A DNA stretch of 36,054 bases from an uncultured Lachnospiraceae bacterium (GCA_905235845.1 CAJONG010000009.1:1-36054); one strand, 5' to 3'. Counted from the first letter of the stretch, positions 25,414 through 34,569 are shown. The notes: a model not told the origin generated them from the sequence alone. Made by a program: numbers and translations.

Positions 25414-26166
25414 TCATATATTGTAGTCAAAGTCCTGCAGATATCTTGCCAGGAACTTTCTTGTGCGCTCATTGTCCGGCCTTGTGAATATCTTATCCGG
25501 CTTACCCTGCTCCAGTATTACGCCATCATCCATATATATGACCTTAGTTGCTACATCTCTGGCAAAACTCATCTCATGTGTCACAACAACCATCGTTGTA
25601 CCTTCTCTTGCAAGCTGCTTGATCGTGTCAAGTACTTCACCGACAAGTTCCGGATCAAGCGCGGATGTCGGTTCGTCAAAGTATATGATCTTAGGATTCA
25701 CCGCAAGAGCTCTCGCTATTCCTACCCTCTGTTGCTGACCTCCCGATAATTCACAAGGATAATAGTCAAGCCTGTCCTTCAGCCCCACCTTAGTAAGTGC
25801 CGCAACCGCCGTCTCTTTAGCTTTAGCCTTATTTATTTTTCTTGCAACGGTCAGCCCCAACATAACATTCTCAAGAGCAGTCTTATTATTGAATAGATTA
25901 TAATTCTGGAACACAAACGCAGTCTTCTGCCTGATCTGCTTAGTCAATTTACCGGAATGTGTCGTAAGATCCACTGTCAATCCATCAAGCTCCATGCTTC
26001 CCTTGTCCGCATGCTCGAAGAATTCAAGACATCTAAGCAGTGTTGTCTTGCCTGACCCACTGGCGCCCAGCACAGCAACCACATCACCTTCTCCTACGTC
26101 GAAACTGACTCCCTTAAGCACCTGATTATCCCCGAAGCTTTTATATACGTCCTTAACACTTAACAT
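25414..26166 (-). CDS. Polar amino acid (cystine-type) ABC transporter ATPase, TcyN-like
   Basis: A 250-residue ATPase from the ATG at 26166 (GGAG nine bases upstream; a further ATG five codons earlier lacks a site). Walker A is GASGSGKT, the Q-loop is VFQNYNLF, the signature LSGGQQQR and Walker B IIYFDEPTSALDPE. The PAAT-family hallmark TTMVVVTHEMSFARDVA is present. It powers the importer formed with the two permeases upstream. The order of binding protein, two permeases and ATPase resembles B. subtilis tcyJ/K-L-M-N, which imports cystine, S-methylcysteine and cystathionine (known). The exact substrate here is inferred. Confidence 0.93.
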   Translation of the reverse strand: MLSVKDVYKSFGDNQVLKGVSFDVGEGDVVAVLGASGSGKTTLLRCLEFFEHADKGSMELDGLTVDLTTHSGKLTKQIRQKTAFVFQNYNLFNNKTALENVMLGLTVARKINKAKAKETAVAALTKVGLKDRLDYYPCELSGGQQQRVGIARALAVNPKIIYFDEPTSALDPELVGEVLDTIKQLAREGTTMVVVTHEMSFARDVATKVIYMDDGVILEQGKPDKIFTRPDNERTRKFLARYLQDFDYNI

Positions 26167-26187
26167 TCTGTTAATCTCCATATTATT

Positions 26188-26919
26188 CTATATAGCCTTC
26201 ACGCTCATATAATTGTGTTTACCTGTCCTATATACAGATATCTTCCGCTCCAAAAGCTTTAATAACTGCTCAAGGACGGCGATTATCAATATATATAGTA
26301 TAAATACACATATATATGCCTCAAAATACCTGAGCACACTTCCACCGATTATCTTAGCTCTTCCCGTAATCTCAGTTACTGCCATTATGAAAGCCAAAGA
26401 GGTTGCTTTGGTCAGTTCTACCGTCACGTTGCCAATAACCGGCATAGCAGTTGTAAGTGCCTGTGGAAAAACAATATGCCACAATGCCTGTTTTGCGCTT
26501 AATCCTACTGACAACCCGGCTTCGAACTGACCTTTATTCACTGTCTCCAGTCCCGCCCTAAGCGCCTCAGCTATTGTAACCGTAGATGACAACGATAAGG
26601 CAAGATATGCATACCATGTCGTATCAAGTCTGTATACATTGATCTCGCTTCCCATCTTCTCAAAAATCGAAGCAAGAATATATGGTGTCACATTATATAT
26701 CACATATATCTGGAGTACCACAGGTGTTCCTCTGATCAGTGACATATACGCCTTCACCACCTGACTTAACCCCTTCACCTTCTTATAATTGATCCACGCG
26801 AATAATGCACCGATGGGAAAGGATATTAAAAAAGAAACCACTACCAATTTAAGCGTTACAGGTATATATCTTGCTATATCCGGTAAAGCCCGTCTGATGA
26901 ATTCATAATCAATCTGCAT
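26188..26919 (-). CDS. Polar amino acid ABC transporter permease (TcyM-like)
   Basis: A 243-residue HisM-family permease from the ATG at 26919, chosen for AGAGGG upstream. It opens MQIDYEFIRRALPDIARYIPVTLKLVVVS, a standard N-terminus. About five membrane segments and the EAA-type loop EALRAGLETVNKGQFEAGLSVGLSAKQALWHIVFPQAL follow. It overlaps the end of the upstream permease gene by 11 bases, showing coupling. It forms the channel with that permease. Confidence 0.92.
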   Translation of the reverse strand: MQIDYEFIRRALPDIARYIPVTLKLVVVSFLISFPIGALFAWINYKKVKGLSQVVKAYMSLIRGTPVVLQIYVIYNVTPYILASIFEKMGSEINVYRLDTTWYAYLALSLSSTVTIAEALRAGLETVNKGQFEAGLSVGLSAKQALWHIVFPQALTTAMPVIGNVTVELTKATSLAFIMAVTEITGRAKIIGGSVLRYFEAYICVFILYILIIAVLEQLLKLLERKISVYRTGKHNYMSVKAI

Positions 26920-27661
26920 AGACAACCCTCTTCCGCATAGAATCATCATCATTATTCTTATGCCTGTTCTTACGTTCCCATGGTGTCAACGCATGCTCAA
27001 TATACGCAAACAGACGCTCAAGAATAATTGTTAAAGGCCAATATATAAGTGTGAGTGCGATGTACATACTGACTGCATATGCATTCATTTCCCTACCGCT
27101 AAGATAATAAGCCTGTCCCATTACATCCCTCAGACCTATCGTATAGGCGAGTGCGCCTTCTTTGATCAGCAAGATCACTGTATTACCTATATTGGGCATC
27201 GCATTACGTAACATCTGCGGCAATAATATGTGTACAAAGCTCTGCGCATTGCTCATACCAACAGAAAGCCCCGCTTCTGCCTGTCCCTTCGGCACCGCTG
27301 ACAGTGCCGCCCTTATCACCTCCGATGACGACGCTCCGATAAAAATAGAGAACGTAATACATACGAATACAAGTGTCGGCAGTTCCTCCATCCATGCTCC
27401 CACTTCTCCTCCGGCCAATACCGGAAGACCGTAGAACACCAAAAAGAGCATGACAAGTGATGGCGTACACCTGACTACAGTCACATACAGACTTGCAATC
27501 AACCTGAATATCCTATACTTTGAATTCTTAAGTCTGTATATAAGTGAACCGATAAGAGTTCCAATTATCATGGATATGATTACGTAGGCAAAGGTGGTTC
27601 CAAGTGCCGGCAATGACCCCTTATAATAATATATTATCTTCTCAATCGTTATCTTCTGCAT
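26909..27661 (-). CDS. Polar amino acid ABC transporter permease (TcyL-like)
   Basis: A 250-residue HisM-family permease with about five membrane segments. The RCTPSLVMLFLVFYGLPVL segment and the EAA loop VIRAALSAVPKGQAEAGLSVGMSNAQSFVHILLPQML are typical of polar amino acid importers. It follows the binding-protein gene by 57 bases and overlaps the next permease gene. It partners with that permease in the membrane. Confidence 0.92.
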   Translation of the reverse strand: MQKITIEKIIYYYKGSLPALGTTFAYVIISMIIGTLIGSLIYRLKNSKYRIFRLIASLYVTVVRCTPSLVMLFLVFYGLPVLAGGEVGAWMEELPTLVFVCITFSIFIGASSSEVIRAALSAVPKGQAEAGLSVGMSNAQSFVHILLPQMLRNAMPNIGNTVILLIKEGALAYTIGLRDVMGQAYYLSGREMNAYAVSMYIALTLIYWPLTIILERLFAYIEHALTPWERKNRHKNNDDDSMRKRVVYAD

Positions 27662-27718
27662 TATCGTCTATCTGTGATACAGCGGGCCGAACATCTTATC
27701 CGACCCGCCGGTACTATC

Positions 27719-28672
27719 CTACTTCTCAAGTTCTGCGTCAAGATCGAATGGATTGAAGCCATACCACTTAGTGGCCACTTCTTCAAGAGTCCCATTCTCT
27801 CTTAATATTCCGAGTTGTTCACTTATTGCATCCGAAAGCTCCGTCTCATCCTTAGCTATTACGAAATATGTCGGGCAAGGAATTGTAGCCTTGAAGCTAA
27901 GCTTATCAGCATACTGATGATAGCTTCCGTCTTCGGCTGTAACCAACTGCTCATAGTAAGTTGCCGGGAAAATAGTTGTGTCATATCTTCCCTCAGCAAC
28001 AAATGCTATTGCATCAGTCCACAAACTGTTGGGGTCGGAATACTCAAATTGAACCGGATTATCCGGATTCTGTCTGTTATACTCCTCAAGCTGATATGTA
28101 AGACCATCTCCTGCAAGTGATGGTGAGAATATCTGTCCTGCATCCGCAGCTTGCTCAAGAGATGTGATATCTGCGTTCTCAGTACGTTGTATCAAACCAA
28201 GCGGAGATGCACCTGACTGATTGGCCGGCAGATTGTAATTGGCTGCTCTCTCATCAGTATAAAAGGCGTTGCTTAAGACAACCTGATACTTTCCTGTAGA
28301 TACTCCTGTATAGTTGGACGTCTGGTCATTACCCTCCACATATTCAAATTCATACTGAGGAAGTGCATCATCTATGAGTCTTAATACCTCTATCTCATAT
28401 CCGTCCCACTCTCCGTTGTCATCTATGAATTCCAGCGGATACTCACTTGACTTGCCGACGATCTTGATGCTCCTGACATCATCTGATGCTTCCGTCGAAT
28501 CAGAGACTGCCGTCGAATCAGAGGCTGTCGAGTCATCTGAAGGCGCTGCTGTCTCGGTCTTAGCTGCCGGTACAGAAGCAGAAGAACTGCTGCCACATGC
28601 TGTCAAACCCAGTGTCAATCCGAGCGTGAGTACGGTTCCTAATGTTCTTTTGGTTAATAGTGTTTTTTTCAT
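27719..28672 (-). CDS. Amino acid ABC transporter substrate-binding lipoprotein (cystine-type)
   Basis: About 317 residues from the ATG at 28672, which gives a lipoprotein signal (MKKTLLTKRTLGTVLTLG... with lipobox LTAC). A Ser/Thr/Asp-rich linker with SDST repeats follows, then a family 3 solute-binding domain (PLEFIDDNGEWDGYEIEVLRLIDDALPQYEFEYVEG). The ribosome site is weak (GAAGAAA). It lies 37 bases after the second NifX-like gene, so it appears to belong to the nitrogenase-like transcript. It should capture an amino acid, plausibly sulfur-containing given the downstream desulfidase. The ligand is unproven. Confidence 0.92.
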   Translation of the reverse strand: MKKTLLTKRTLGTVLTLGLTLGLTACGSSSSASVPAAKTETAAPSDDSTASDSTAVSDSTEASDDVRSIKIVGKSSEYPLEFIDDNGEWDGYEIEVLRLIDDALPQYEFEYVEGNDQTSNYTGVSTGKYQVVLSNAFYTDERAANYNLPANQSGASPLGLIQRTENADITSLEQAADAGQIFSPSLAGDGLTYQLEEYNRQNPDNPVQFEYSDPNSLWTDAIAFVAEGRYDTTIFPATYYEQLVTAEDGSYHQYADKLSFKATIPCPTYFVIAKDETELSDAISEQLGILRENGTLEEVATKWYGFNPFDLDAELEK

Positions 28673-28709
28673 AATTTTTTCTTCACGTACCATAAAGTAT
28701 ATTTGTACG

Positions 28710-29249
28710 TTACTCCTCCTTGTCATCTGATACAGGGTCAACGCTTCTCTTAGTCATTGCCCTTTTTTTCTTAGTTACATATGATGACAGCTTCAACAGA
28801 CTTTCATCGATCTCTCCTCCTTTCTCAAGTGTAGATATTCCTTCACGCAATAATATGCGGGATGGTCTCGGTCCTATCTTCCTAACAAGCAGATAACTGC
28901 AATCCTTTAATGTGTTGACCAGCTCGGTCATATACTCGTCATCGTGACAACCCTTCCCATTGCCTCCCGAGCATCCGCCTGCTCCTCCGGTAACACAGCC
29001 AGTATTAACTTCGTGATCATTTGCAGGTCTGATAAATACTTCATGTTCAGTGTCATATATATTGGTTATTGCTTTCGAAGAAGTATGTACATTAGGTGCA
29101 CTCCGCGTCTGAACGTACTCGAATCTTTCCAGACTCTCATCGTACTCATATATATATAACTTTGTCAGTTCTCCGAATCTAACATTGCTCGTAATCCCAT
29201 CATCAGTTGCAATTGCCACCCGTAGCGGCTTTGTATGTGATTCTTTCAC
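28710..29249 (-). CDS. NifX/NafY-family FeMo-cofactor-binding-like protein with Gly/Cys-rich insert
   Basis: The NifX/NifB C-terminal fold (PF02579 type) is visible: strand LRVAIATDDGITSNVRFGELTKLYIYE at the start, then YLLVRKIGPRPSRILLREGI. Between them lies an insert with three cysteines (GCVTGGAGGCSGGNGKGC) that could bind metal. The preferred start is the GTG at 29249 with GGAGAG upstream; an ATG at 29264 would add five residues. Either way the gene overlaps the end of the nifK-like gene by at least 47 bases, so their expression is tied. It ends 37 bases before the lipoprotein gene. Inferred role: carrier or insertase for the cluster made by NifB. Confidence 0.78.
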   Translation of the reverse strand: MKESHTKPLRVAIATDDGITSNVRFGELTKLYIYEYDESLERFEYVQTRSAPNVHTSSKAITNIYDTEHEVFIRPANDHEVNTGCVTGGAGGCSGGNGKGCHDDEYMTELVNTLKDCSYLLVRKIGPRPSRILLREGISTLEKGGEIDESLLKLSSYVTKKKRAMTKRSVDPVSDDKEE

Positions 29250-30609
29250 GTTTGGTCTCTCCATGTGTAAGATTACTTACGGGTCTCTTATTGAATACCC
29301 CTGTATAAATATCCTGTATCAGTGTAAGCCCCCCGTTATACCCGACATAAGTCTTATTAAGCACTACTGCATCTGTGATCGGCGCACTATGGAATACCAG
29401 AATATTGTCAGTATCCGCAGCAAGCTGCTTATCCCAACTGCTGCCGATTATTAAGGATTTGGTCTGCCTTATATCTATACGTTGCTTTATCACATCGCGG
29501 ATTATTGCATTGTCAGGCTCGGCTATCACCTTACCTTCCCAGGTTTCGTCAATCTCTTTAAGGCTTGCATTAATGGTATCCAACGCTGACTGCGGGGGAT
29601 TATCTATATCAAAAAAAGCCTGTGGAATCATTCCGAGCTCTCTTGCACAAAATCTTGCCACACCAAGCCCGTAAGCACTGTCATCTATCACATACAGATC
29701 ATACGGAAGATATGCTGCAAAATCCGTAAATACATCGCCCAGACTCACAAAATATTTTTTATAACGTTTTTCTTCCCTCTGTATGTATTCTTCGACCTTC
29801 TTCTCTTCAAGTGAAAGTGTCCTTGCAACCTCTCTTAAAAAAGCTGAAGTGTCTTTGAGTCCTACAGGAAGTACAGGATAATGCAGATATGGTGTTCCGA
29901 ATCTTCTCTCACAAAGCTTGGCTGCTCCCAGTCCTACCCACGGGGACAGAACGATATTAAGCTCAGCATTGGGAATATCATACCATTCCTTCACACCTGC
30001 ACTGTCATAACCAAACAGAATGTTAACTTCAAGCCCGATACCCTCCAGGATACGCTTGATCTCTTCAAGATCTCCTCTCCAGTATGGATTCTGATTAGGT
30101 ACTACAGAGAATACGTTGACAAGTCCCTTACGTACATTCGGTTCTGCTTCCTCAAGAAGCTGGTCGATTATTCCTTCGATCACAATATTGTGACCCTTGT
30201 AGTTATTGCCTCTGAATCCCGATGTATCCACTCCTACTACCGGGTGATCCTTGGTAGAATGATCGTATGCTACCTGCTTAACATCATCTCCCACTATACC
30301 TGCCGTACATCCGGCAAGTACCACATACAGATCTGCCTTCATAACCTTAAAGGCACTGTCAAGCAGTGTGGACAGCTTCTTCTCACCGCCAAATACGACC
30401 TCTGTCTGGGATGAATTGGTACATGCTATCTGACCTCCTCCGGCATAACCCTCACCCTGATATCCCGAACCATTGGCCAGGTATGTAAATTGCCTCTGAG
30501 AACAGCCCGGCCCGGCATGTATCACAGGTACAGCACCTTGTATGCCAAGTACCGTCTGCTGCGATCCCAGTGCACATGTGAATTTTGCTTCCTGTATAAT
30601 TGAACTCAT
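29203..30609 (-). CDS. Nitrogenase-like component 1 beta subunit (NifK-like)
   Basis: A 468-residue oxidoreductase/nitrogenase component 1 family protein. The P-cluster-type cysteines are Cys12 (FTCALGS), Cys36 (AGPGCSQRQ) and Cys101 (LAGCTAGIVGDD), matching NifK Cys70, Cys95 and Cys153. Another Cys63 precedes SQTEVVFGGEKKL. It lacks the N-terminal extension of true NifK. The ATG overlaps the last 4 bases of the nifD-like gene, and AGGAGG lies in that gene's end, so the two are translated together as expected for heterodimer subunits. The C-terminal part is overlapped by the next NifX-like gene. Confidence 0.9.
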   Translation of the reverse strand: MSSIIQEAKFTCALGSQQTVLGIQGAVPVIHAGPGCSQRQFTYLANGSGYQGEGYAGGGQIACTNSSQTEVVFGGEKKLSTLLDSAFKVMKADLYVVLAGCTAGIVGDDVKQVAYDHSTKDHPVVGVDTSGFRGNNYKGHNIVIEGIIDQLLEEAEPNVRKGLVNVFSVVPNQNPYWRGDLEEIKRILEGIGLEVNILFGYDSAGVKEWYDIPNAELNIVLSPWVGLGAAKLCERRFGTPYLHYPVLPVGLKDTSAFLREVARTLSLEEKKVEEYIQREEKRYKKYFVSLGDVFTDFAAYLPYDLYVIDDSAYGLGVARFCARELGMIPQAFFDIDNPPQSALDTINASLKEIDETWEGKVIAEPDNAIIRDVIKQRIDIRQTKSLIIGSSWDKQLAADTDNILVFHSAPITDAVVLNKTYVGYNGGLTLIQDIYTGVFNKRPVSNLTHGETKRERITYKAATGGNCN

Positions 30610-32054
30610 ATAAAATCAGCCTCCTGTTCAAGCCACCAGTCCGTATATGGGAACTCATTGTATTCTGCCAATGTGCCAAGCAGCTTCTTAGCCTTCAGAA
30701 GATCCTTAATACGTCTGCCGGTTAGTAGTAACCCATCATATCCTGCGCTCACATTGATCTCACCTTCAAATATACATGGAATCCCTAATTTACCTGCAAG
30801 TATCGTCATATTCATGTGTCTGACTATTAAGAAATCCGGATTGACTCTCTTAAGCTGCTTAAGCACTTCATATGGTTGCTTGTTACATACAGTTACTTCT
30901 ATATCACCGGCAACATCTATCATCTCCTGCAAAGTAGAATATTCGGCATCCTCACCATCCACTCTCATATCATGATGAAGTGTGGTCATACCGGCTATCT
31001 CCACTCCCAAATCTGACACCAGACTGCCCAGGTTATGCGCATATGAATCGCCCGCATAGATATATACCTTCAAACCCTTAAGCTCTTTCCTAAGTTCCTC
31101 AAGTTCCGGCTCAATACGCTTATGCTCCTCTTCTATCATCTGCTCAACTATATCTGACTTACCTGTCAGTCGTGCGATCTCCCGATACCAATCATCGGTC
31201 CATTTCATCCCATATGGCGACGGGGCATGAACCTTAGGCACACCATATTCCTCTTCAAGTACAGTAGTGATATACGTTCCCAGCGTCTCACATACTTCTG
31301 TTGAGCATGCTGCCTCCGTCATAGTCTGCAGAGTCTCAAGATCTGCAAGCGGAACAAGGTAATTCGGTCTTAATCCAAGCTTCTTAAGCATTGGAGTGAA
31401 TGTGTCAGTTCCAAGGAAATTGAAAATATTCACCAGATCCTTTTGCCTTTTTTCAGGTTTTTTAACTATTTTTCGCAGGATTCCATGGTATCCGGCATCG
31501 AATCCCGTTGACCATGCTTTACTCTTAAAGCCTTCGCAGAATACCGGAACTATAGGTATTCCAAGCTCATCTGCCATTTCATCCGCAACACTCTCTATAT
31601 CATCACCGACTATACCTGCCGCGCATGAGGACTGAATGAATATACACGTTGGATTGAATCGTTCGTATGCAAGAGTGATCGCATCTCTTAATTTTTTTAA
31701 CCCTCCGTATATAGTATCCTTTTCACTTATATTGCTGCAGACACTTCTTACATCGAAGGGTTCCATACCTCTTGCCTCTGCAGCATTATGTGTTGATTCA
31801 TTCTGCGCCGGTATATTGGCGAAGCATCCCATTGGGGAATGATAGACTACCGCAGAGCCCCTTACATGATTGGTCACCGTTCCGGCGCACATCTGTGCGC
31901 AATCGCTGCACTGAGTGAAACATCTGTCCTTATCGGGCTTTTTTAACTGTCTAGAATACTCCTGCAATTCGCTAGCCTTACCATGAAATGTCATAATAGA
32001 CTTAAGCCTTGTATCCCTTATTTCGACTTCAGCCACCTGTGTTGCATTAGCCAT
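30606..32054 (-). CDS. Nitrogenase-like component 1 alpha subunit (NifD-like)
   Basis: A 482-residue component 1 protein. Cys56 (or 52), Cys77 (SPMGCFA) and Cys144 (QSSCAAGIVGDDIE) match the NifD P-cluster ligands. Cys255 (EVCETLGTYI) aligns with NifD Cys275, which holds the apical Fe of the active-site cofactor. By eye, NifD Gln191 and His195 are replaced by Trp181 and Phe185, and the cofactor ligand His442 is absent (FEGEINVSAGYDG). An extra N-terminal CX3CX2CX3C (Cys45-56) is present. It therefore probably binds a NifB-derived cluster but is not an N2 reductase. It belongs among the group IV-type nitrogenase-like proteins (inference). Confidence 0.9.
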   Translation of the reverse strand: MANATQVAEVEIRDTRLKSIMTFHGKASELQEYSRQLKKPDKDRCFTQCSDCAQMCAGTVTNHVRGSAVVYHSPMGCFANIPAQNESTHNAAEARGMEPFDVRSVCSNISEKDTIYGGLKKLRDAITLAYERFNPTCIFIQSSCAAGIVGDDIESVADEMADELGIPIVPVFCEGFKSKAWSTGFDAGYHGILRKIVKKPEKRQKDLVNIFNFLGTDTFTPMLKKLGLRPNYLVPLADLETLQTMTEAACSTEVCETLGTYITTVLEEEYGVPKVHAPSPYGMKWTDDWYREIARLTGKSDIVEQMIEEEHKRIEPELEELRKELKGLKVYIYAGDSYAHNLGSLVSDLGVEIAGMTTLHHDMRVDGEDAEYSTLQEMIDVAGDIEVTVCNKQPYEVLKQLKRVNPDFLIVRHMNMTILAGKLGIPCIFEGEINVSAGYDGLLLTGRRIKDLLKAKKLLGTLAEYNEFPYTDWWLEQEADFI

Positions 32055-32104
32055 CTTAATCCTATATCCTTTCCTTGTTTTCCTTATATATCAGATTATC
32101 AGCT

Positions 32105-32977
<873 letters not shown>

Positions 32978-32983
32978 TTAATA

Positions 32984-33340
32984 TTATTCAAACAATTCCT
33001 GTGCTTGTTTATATCTAACCAGTTTGTCTATTGCCTCATCAATATCACCGGTAAACTCATAGCCTTCTATTCCCTCAGCCTCCAATGATCTTAATGCTCC
33101 GGGGCCAATCCTTGCAGCTATCACATACCTGCAATCATTTAGGGTCTTGGCTCTTGATTCAAGAGTCTTATCATCATGAGAGCCCTCGACACATGCAGGT
33201 ATTAATTCTCTGATACCAACCTCTGTATAATTCTCATCTTCGATCACATCATATATATAGAATTTTCTTGCTCGCCCGTAGTGCTCATCAATACTCACTC
33301 CATTATTAGACACCACAGCAATTCTATAACTGTCAGCCAT
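32984..33340 (-). CDS. NifX-family cofactor-binding-like protein
   Basis: A 118-residue PF02579-type protein: YRIAVVSNNGVSIDEHYGRARKFYIYDV opens the fold and IAARIGPGALRSLEAEGI closes it. In NifB of diazotrophs this domain is often fused to the radical SAM part; here it is separate. The start is the ATG at 33340, with GGAGA upstream, overlapping the last 8 bases of nifB. An upstream in-frame start inside nifB is less likely. Tight coupling to nifB suggests it carries or stores the NifB product. Confidence 0.88.
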   Translation of the reverse strand: MADSYRIAVVSNNGVSIDEHYGRARKFYIYDVIEDENYTEVGIRELIPACVEGSHDDKTLESRAKTLNDCRYVIAARIGPGALRSLEAEGIEGYEFTGDIDEAIDKLVRYKQAQELFE

Positions 33341-34214
33341 GTGAAAAAGTCTCCTTAACATTTATCCTTCTTTGATATATCCTATCACCGAATTCAGATA
33401 CTCCGGGTACTCCTGCCGCATCTGCCCTGCAATGCTGGCAGTGTCTGAATACATCAATATATCTGCCTGCTATTTCTCTGGCGGAATCTATCTCCGCACA
33501 GGATGGTGCTCTGTATCCTGACAATTCATATTGAGGTATCAGCGGAATTATGTTGTATATATCCGCTCCTGCACGGGCTACCGCCTCAGCAATCGCCTCG
33601 ATATGATCTCCATTTATCTCCGGAACAAGTACCGTATTGACTTTGATCGTCATTCCCGCATCAGCAACTCTACGTATACCTTTAAGTTGATTCTCTATAA
33701 GTATCTTGGCGCCTTCAACTCCATCATATCTGACACCATGATATATAATGTATTTATTGAGCTTAGCTTCGATCTCAGGATCAACCGCATTGACTGTAAC
33801 CGTAAGAGAATCAATTCCTATATCTATCAACTCATCCGCTCTTTCAAGCAGCAATAGTCCATTGGTACTCATGCACTTGATCAGATGAGGATATGCCTCT
33901 TTAACAAGTCTGAATGTCTCTATTGCATAATCGGTAGCCAGTGTATCACCCGGACCGGCTATACCCGCCACATGAATATCCGGACACAGTTCTAATGCCT
34001 TGGACAGTATCTCTATTGTTTCCTCGGGCTTAAGAACCCTGGATGTCACACCCGGTCTGTCCTCAACATCATTAATTACTCTGTCACAGAATCTGCATGC
34101 TATATTACATCCCGGGCTTACCGGCAGATGTATTCTGCCCGCATTGTTGACGTGTCCTCCAAAGCATGGATGCGACTTCTGAAGCTGTTCATAAGAATAT
34201 CCGATTTTTCCCAC
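33333..34214 (-). CDS. nifB: NifB-type radical SAM FeS-cofactor synthase (without NifX domain)
   Basis: A 293-residue protein starting at a GTG with GAGG upstream. NifB signatures are clear: HPCFGG and NNAGRIHLPVSPGCNIACRFCDR (radical SAM Cys36, Cys40, Cys43), AGPGDTLA, and the C-terminal HCQHCRADAAG, which holds ligands for the second and third clusters. NifB builds the 8Fe-9S-C core (NifB-co) using SAM. Length equals NifB proteins lacking the fused NifX domain, and a NifX gene follows immediately. Its presence implies a cofactor more complex than the [4Fe-4S] of BchNB-type enzymes. Confidence 0.94.
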   Translation of the reverse strand: MGKIGYSYEQLQKSHPCFGGHVNNAGRIHLPVSPGCNIACRFCDRVINDVEDRPGVTSRVLKPEETIEILSKALELCPDIHVAGIAGPGDTLATDYAIETFRLVKEAYPHLIKCMSTNGLLLLERADELIDIGIDSLTVTVNAVDPEIEAKLNKYIIYHGVRYDGVEGAKILIENQLKGIRRVADAGMTIKVNTVLVPEINGDHIEAIAEAVARAGADIYNIIPLIPQYELSGYRAPSCAEIDSAREIAGRYIDVFRHCQHCRADAAGVPGVSEFGDRIYQRRINVKETFSHG

Positions 34215-34285
34215 ACAATGACCTCATAATACATTTAATTTCATATTAACTACACGGATCAGGTATGGTTTCCATGCGCAAAAAA

Positions 34286-34324
34286 ATATAACGGTTCCGT
34301 TATATATCCAAATATCCCGTTATC
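34286..34324 (-). promoter_or_regulatory. Repeated ATAACGG palindrome ahead of nifB
   Basis: ATATAACGG (34286-34294) and CCGTTATAT (34297-34305) form a perfect inverted repeat with a 2-base centre. A third copy, CCGTTATC, is at 34317-34324. On the minus strand the palindrome is followed by seven T, so it could be a weak terminator or attenuator as well as an operator. A TTTGGA/TATATT pair with a 16-base spacer flanks it and may be the operon promoter. A further palindrome, TCACATATGTGA, lies at 34380-34391. Confidence 0.5.
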
Positions 34325-34409
34325 ACACCTTGCAATCTATGCAATTAGATATATTATCCCGAATACTTATCAAGACTTATCACATATGTGAGTACATGAA
34401 AGCCTTTGA

Positions 34410-34479
34410 TGATGCTCGCAGGATTCGAACCTGCAACTTCAGTTTTGCAAACCTATGCCATGCCGGCGGCTAGAGCATC
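34410..34479 (-). tRNA. tRNA-Cys(GCA)-like gene, degenerate
   Basis: The 70-base cloverleaf is complete: acceptor GATGCTC/GAGCATC, D arm GCCG/TGGC, anticodon loop TTGCAAA (anticodon GCA), 4-base variable loop, T arm GCAGG-TTCGAAT-CCTGC. Departures from a normal tRNA-Cys are a 6-base D loop lacking A14, an A-G mismatch and a G-U in the anticodon stem, discriminator A73 instead of the U73 expected for CysRS, and TCA rather than CCA following. It may be a minor or specialised Cys tRNA, a tRNA-like regulatory RNA, or a decaying copy. It lies 90 bases downstream of cysK on the same strand. Confidence 0.75.
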
Positions 34480-34487
34480 GTATTGGC

Positions 34488-34543
34488 ATGGGCGTGTGGA
34501 AGCCACGCCCATACCCCCGGTCTGTGAACAGGATACACAGACC
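34488..34543 (-). other. Two perfect hairpins between cysK and the tRNA-like gene
   Basis: ATGGGCGTG/CACGCCCAT (34488-34496/34504-34512) and GGTCTGTG/CACAGACC (34519-34526/34536-34543) are perfect 9- and 8-pair stems. Neither is followed by a T tract on the minus strand, so they look like 3' UTR structure or processing sites rather than simple terminators. Confidence 0.55.
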
Positions 34544-34569
34544 TGTAAGGAAAAACAAAGAAGTGGTAT

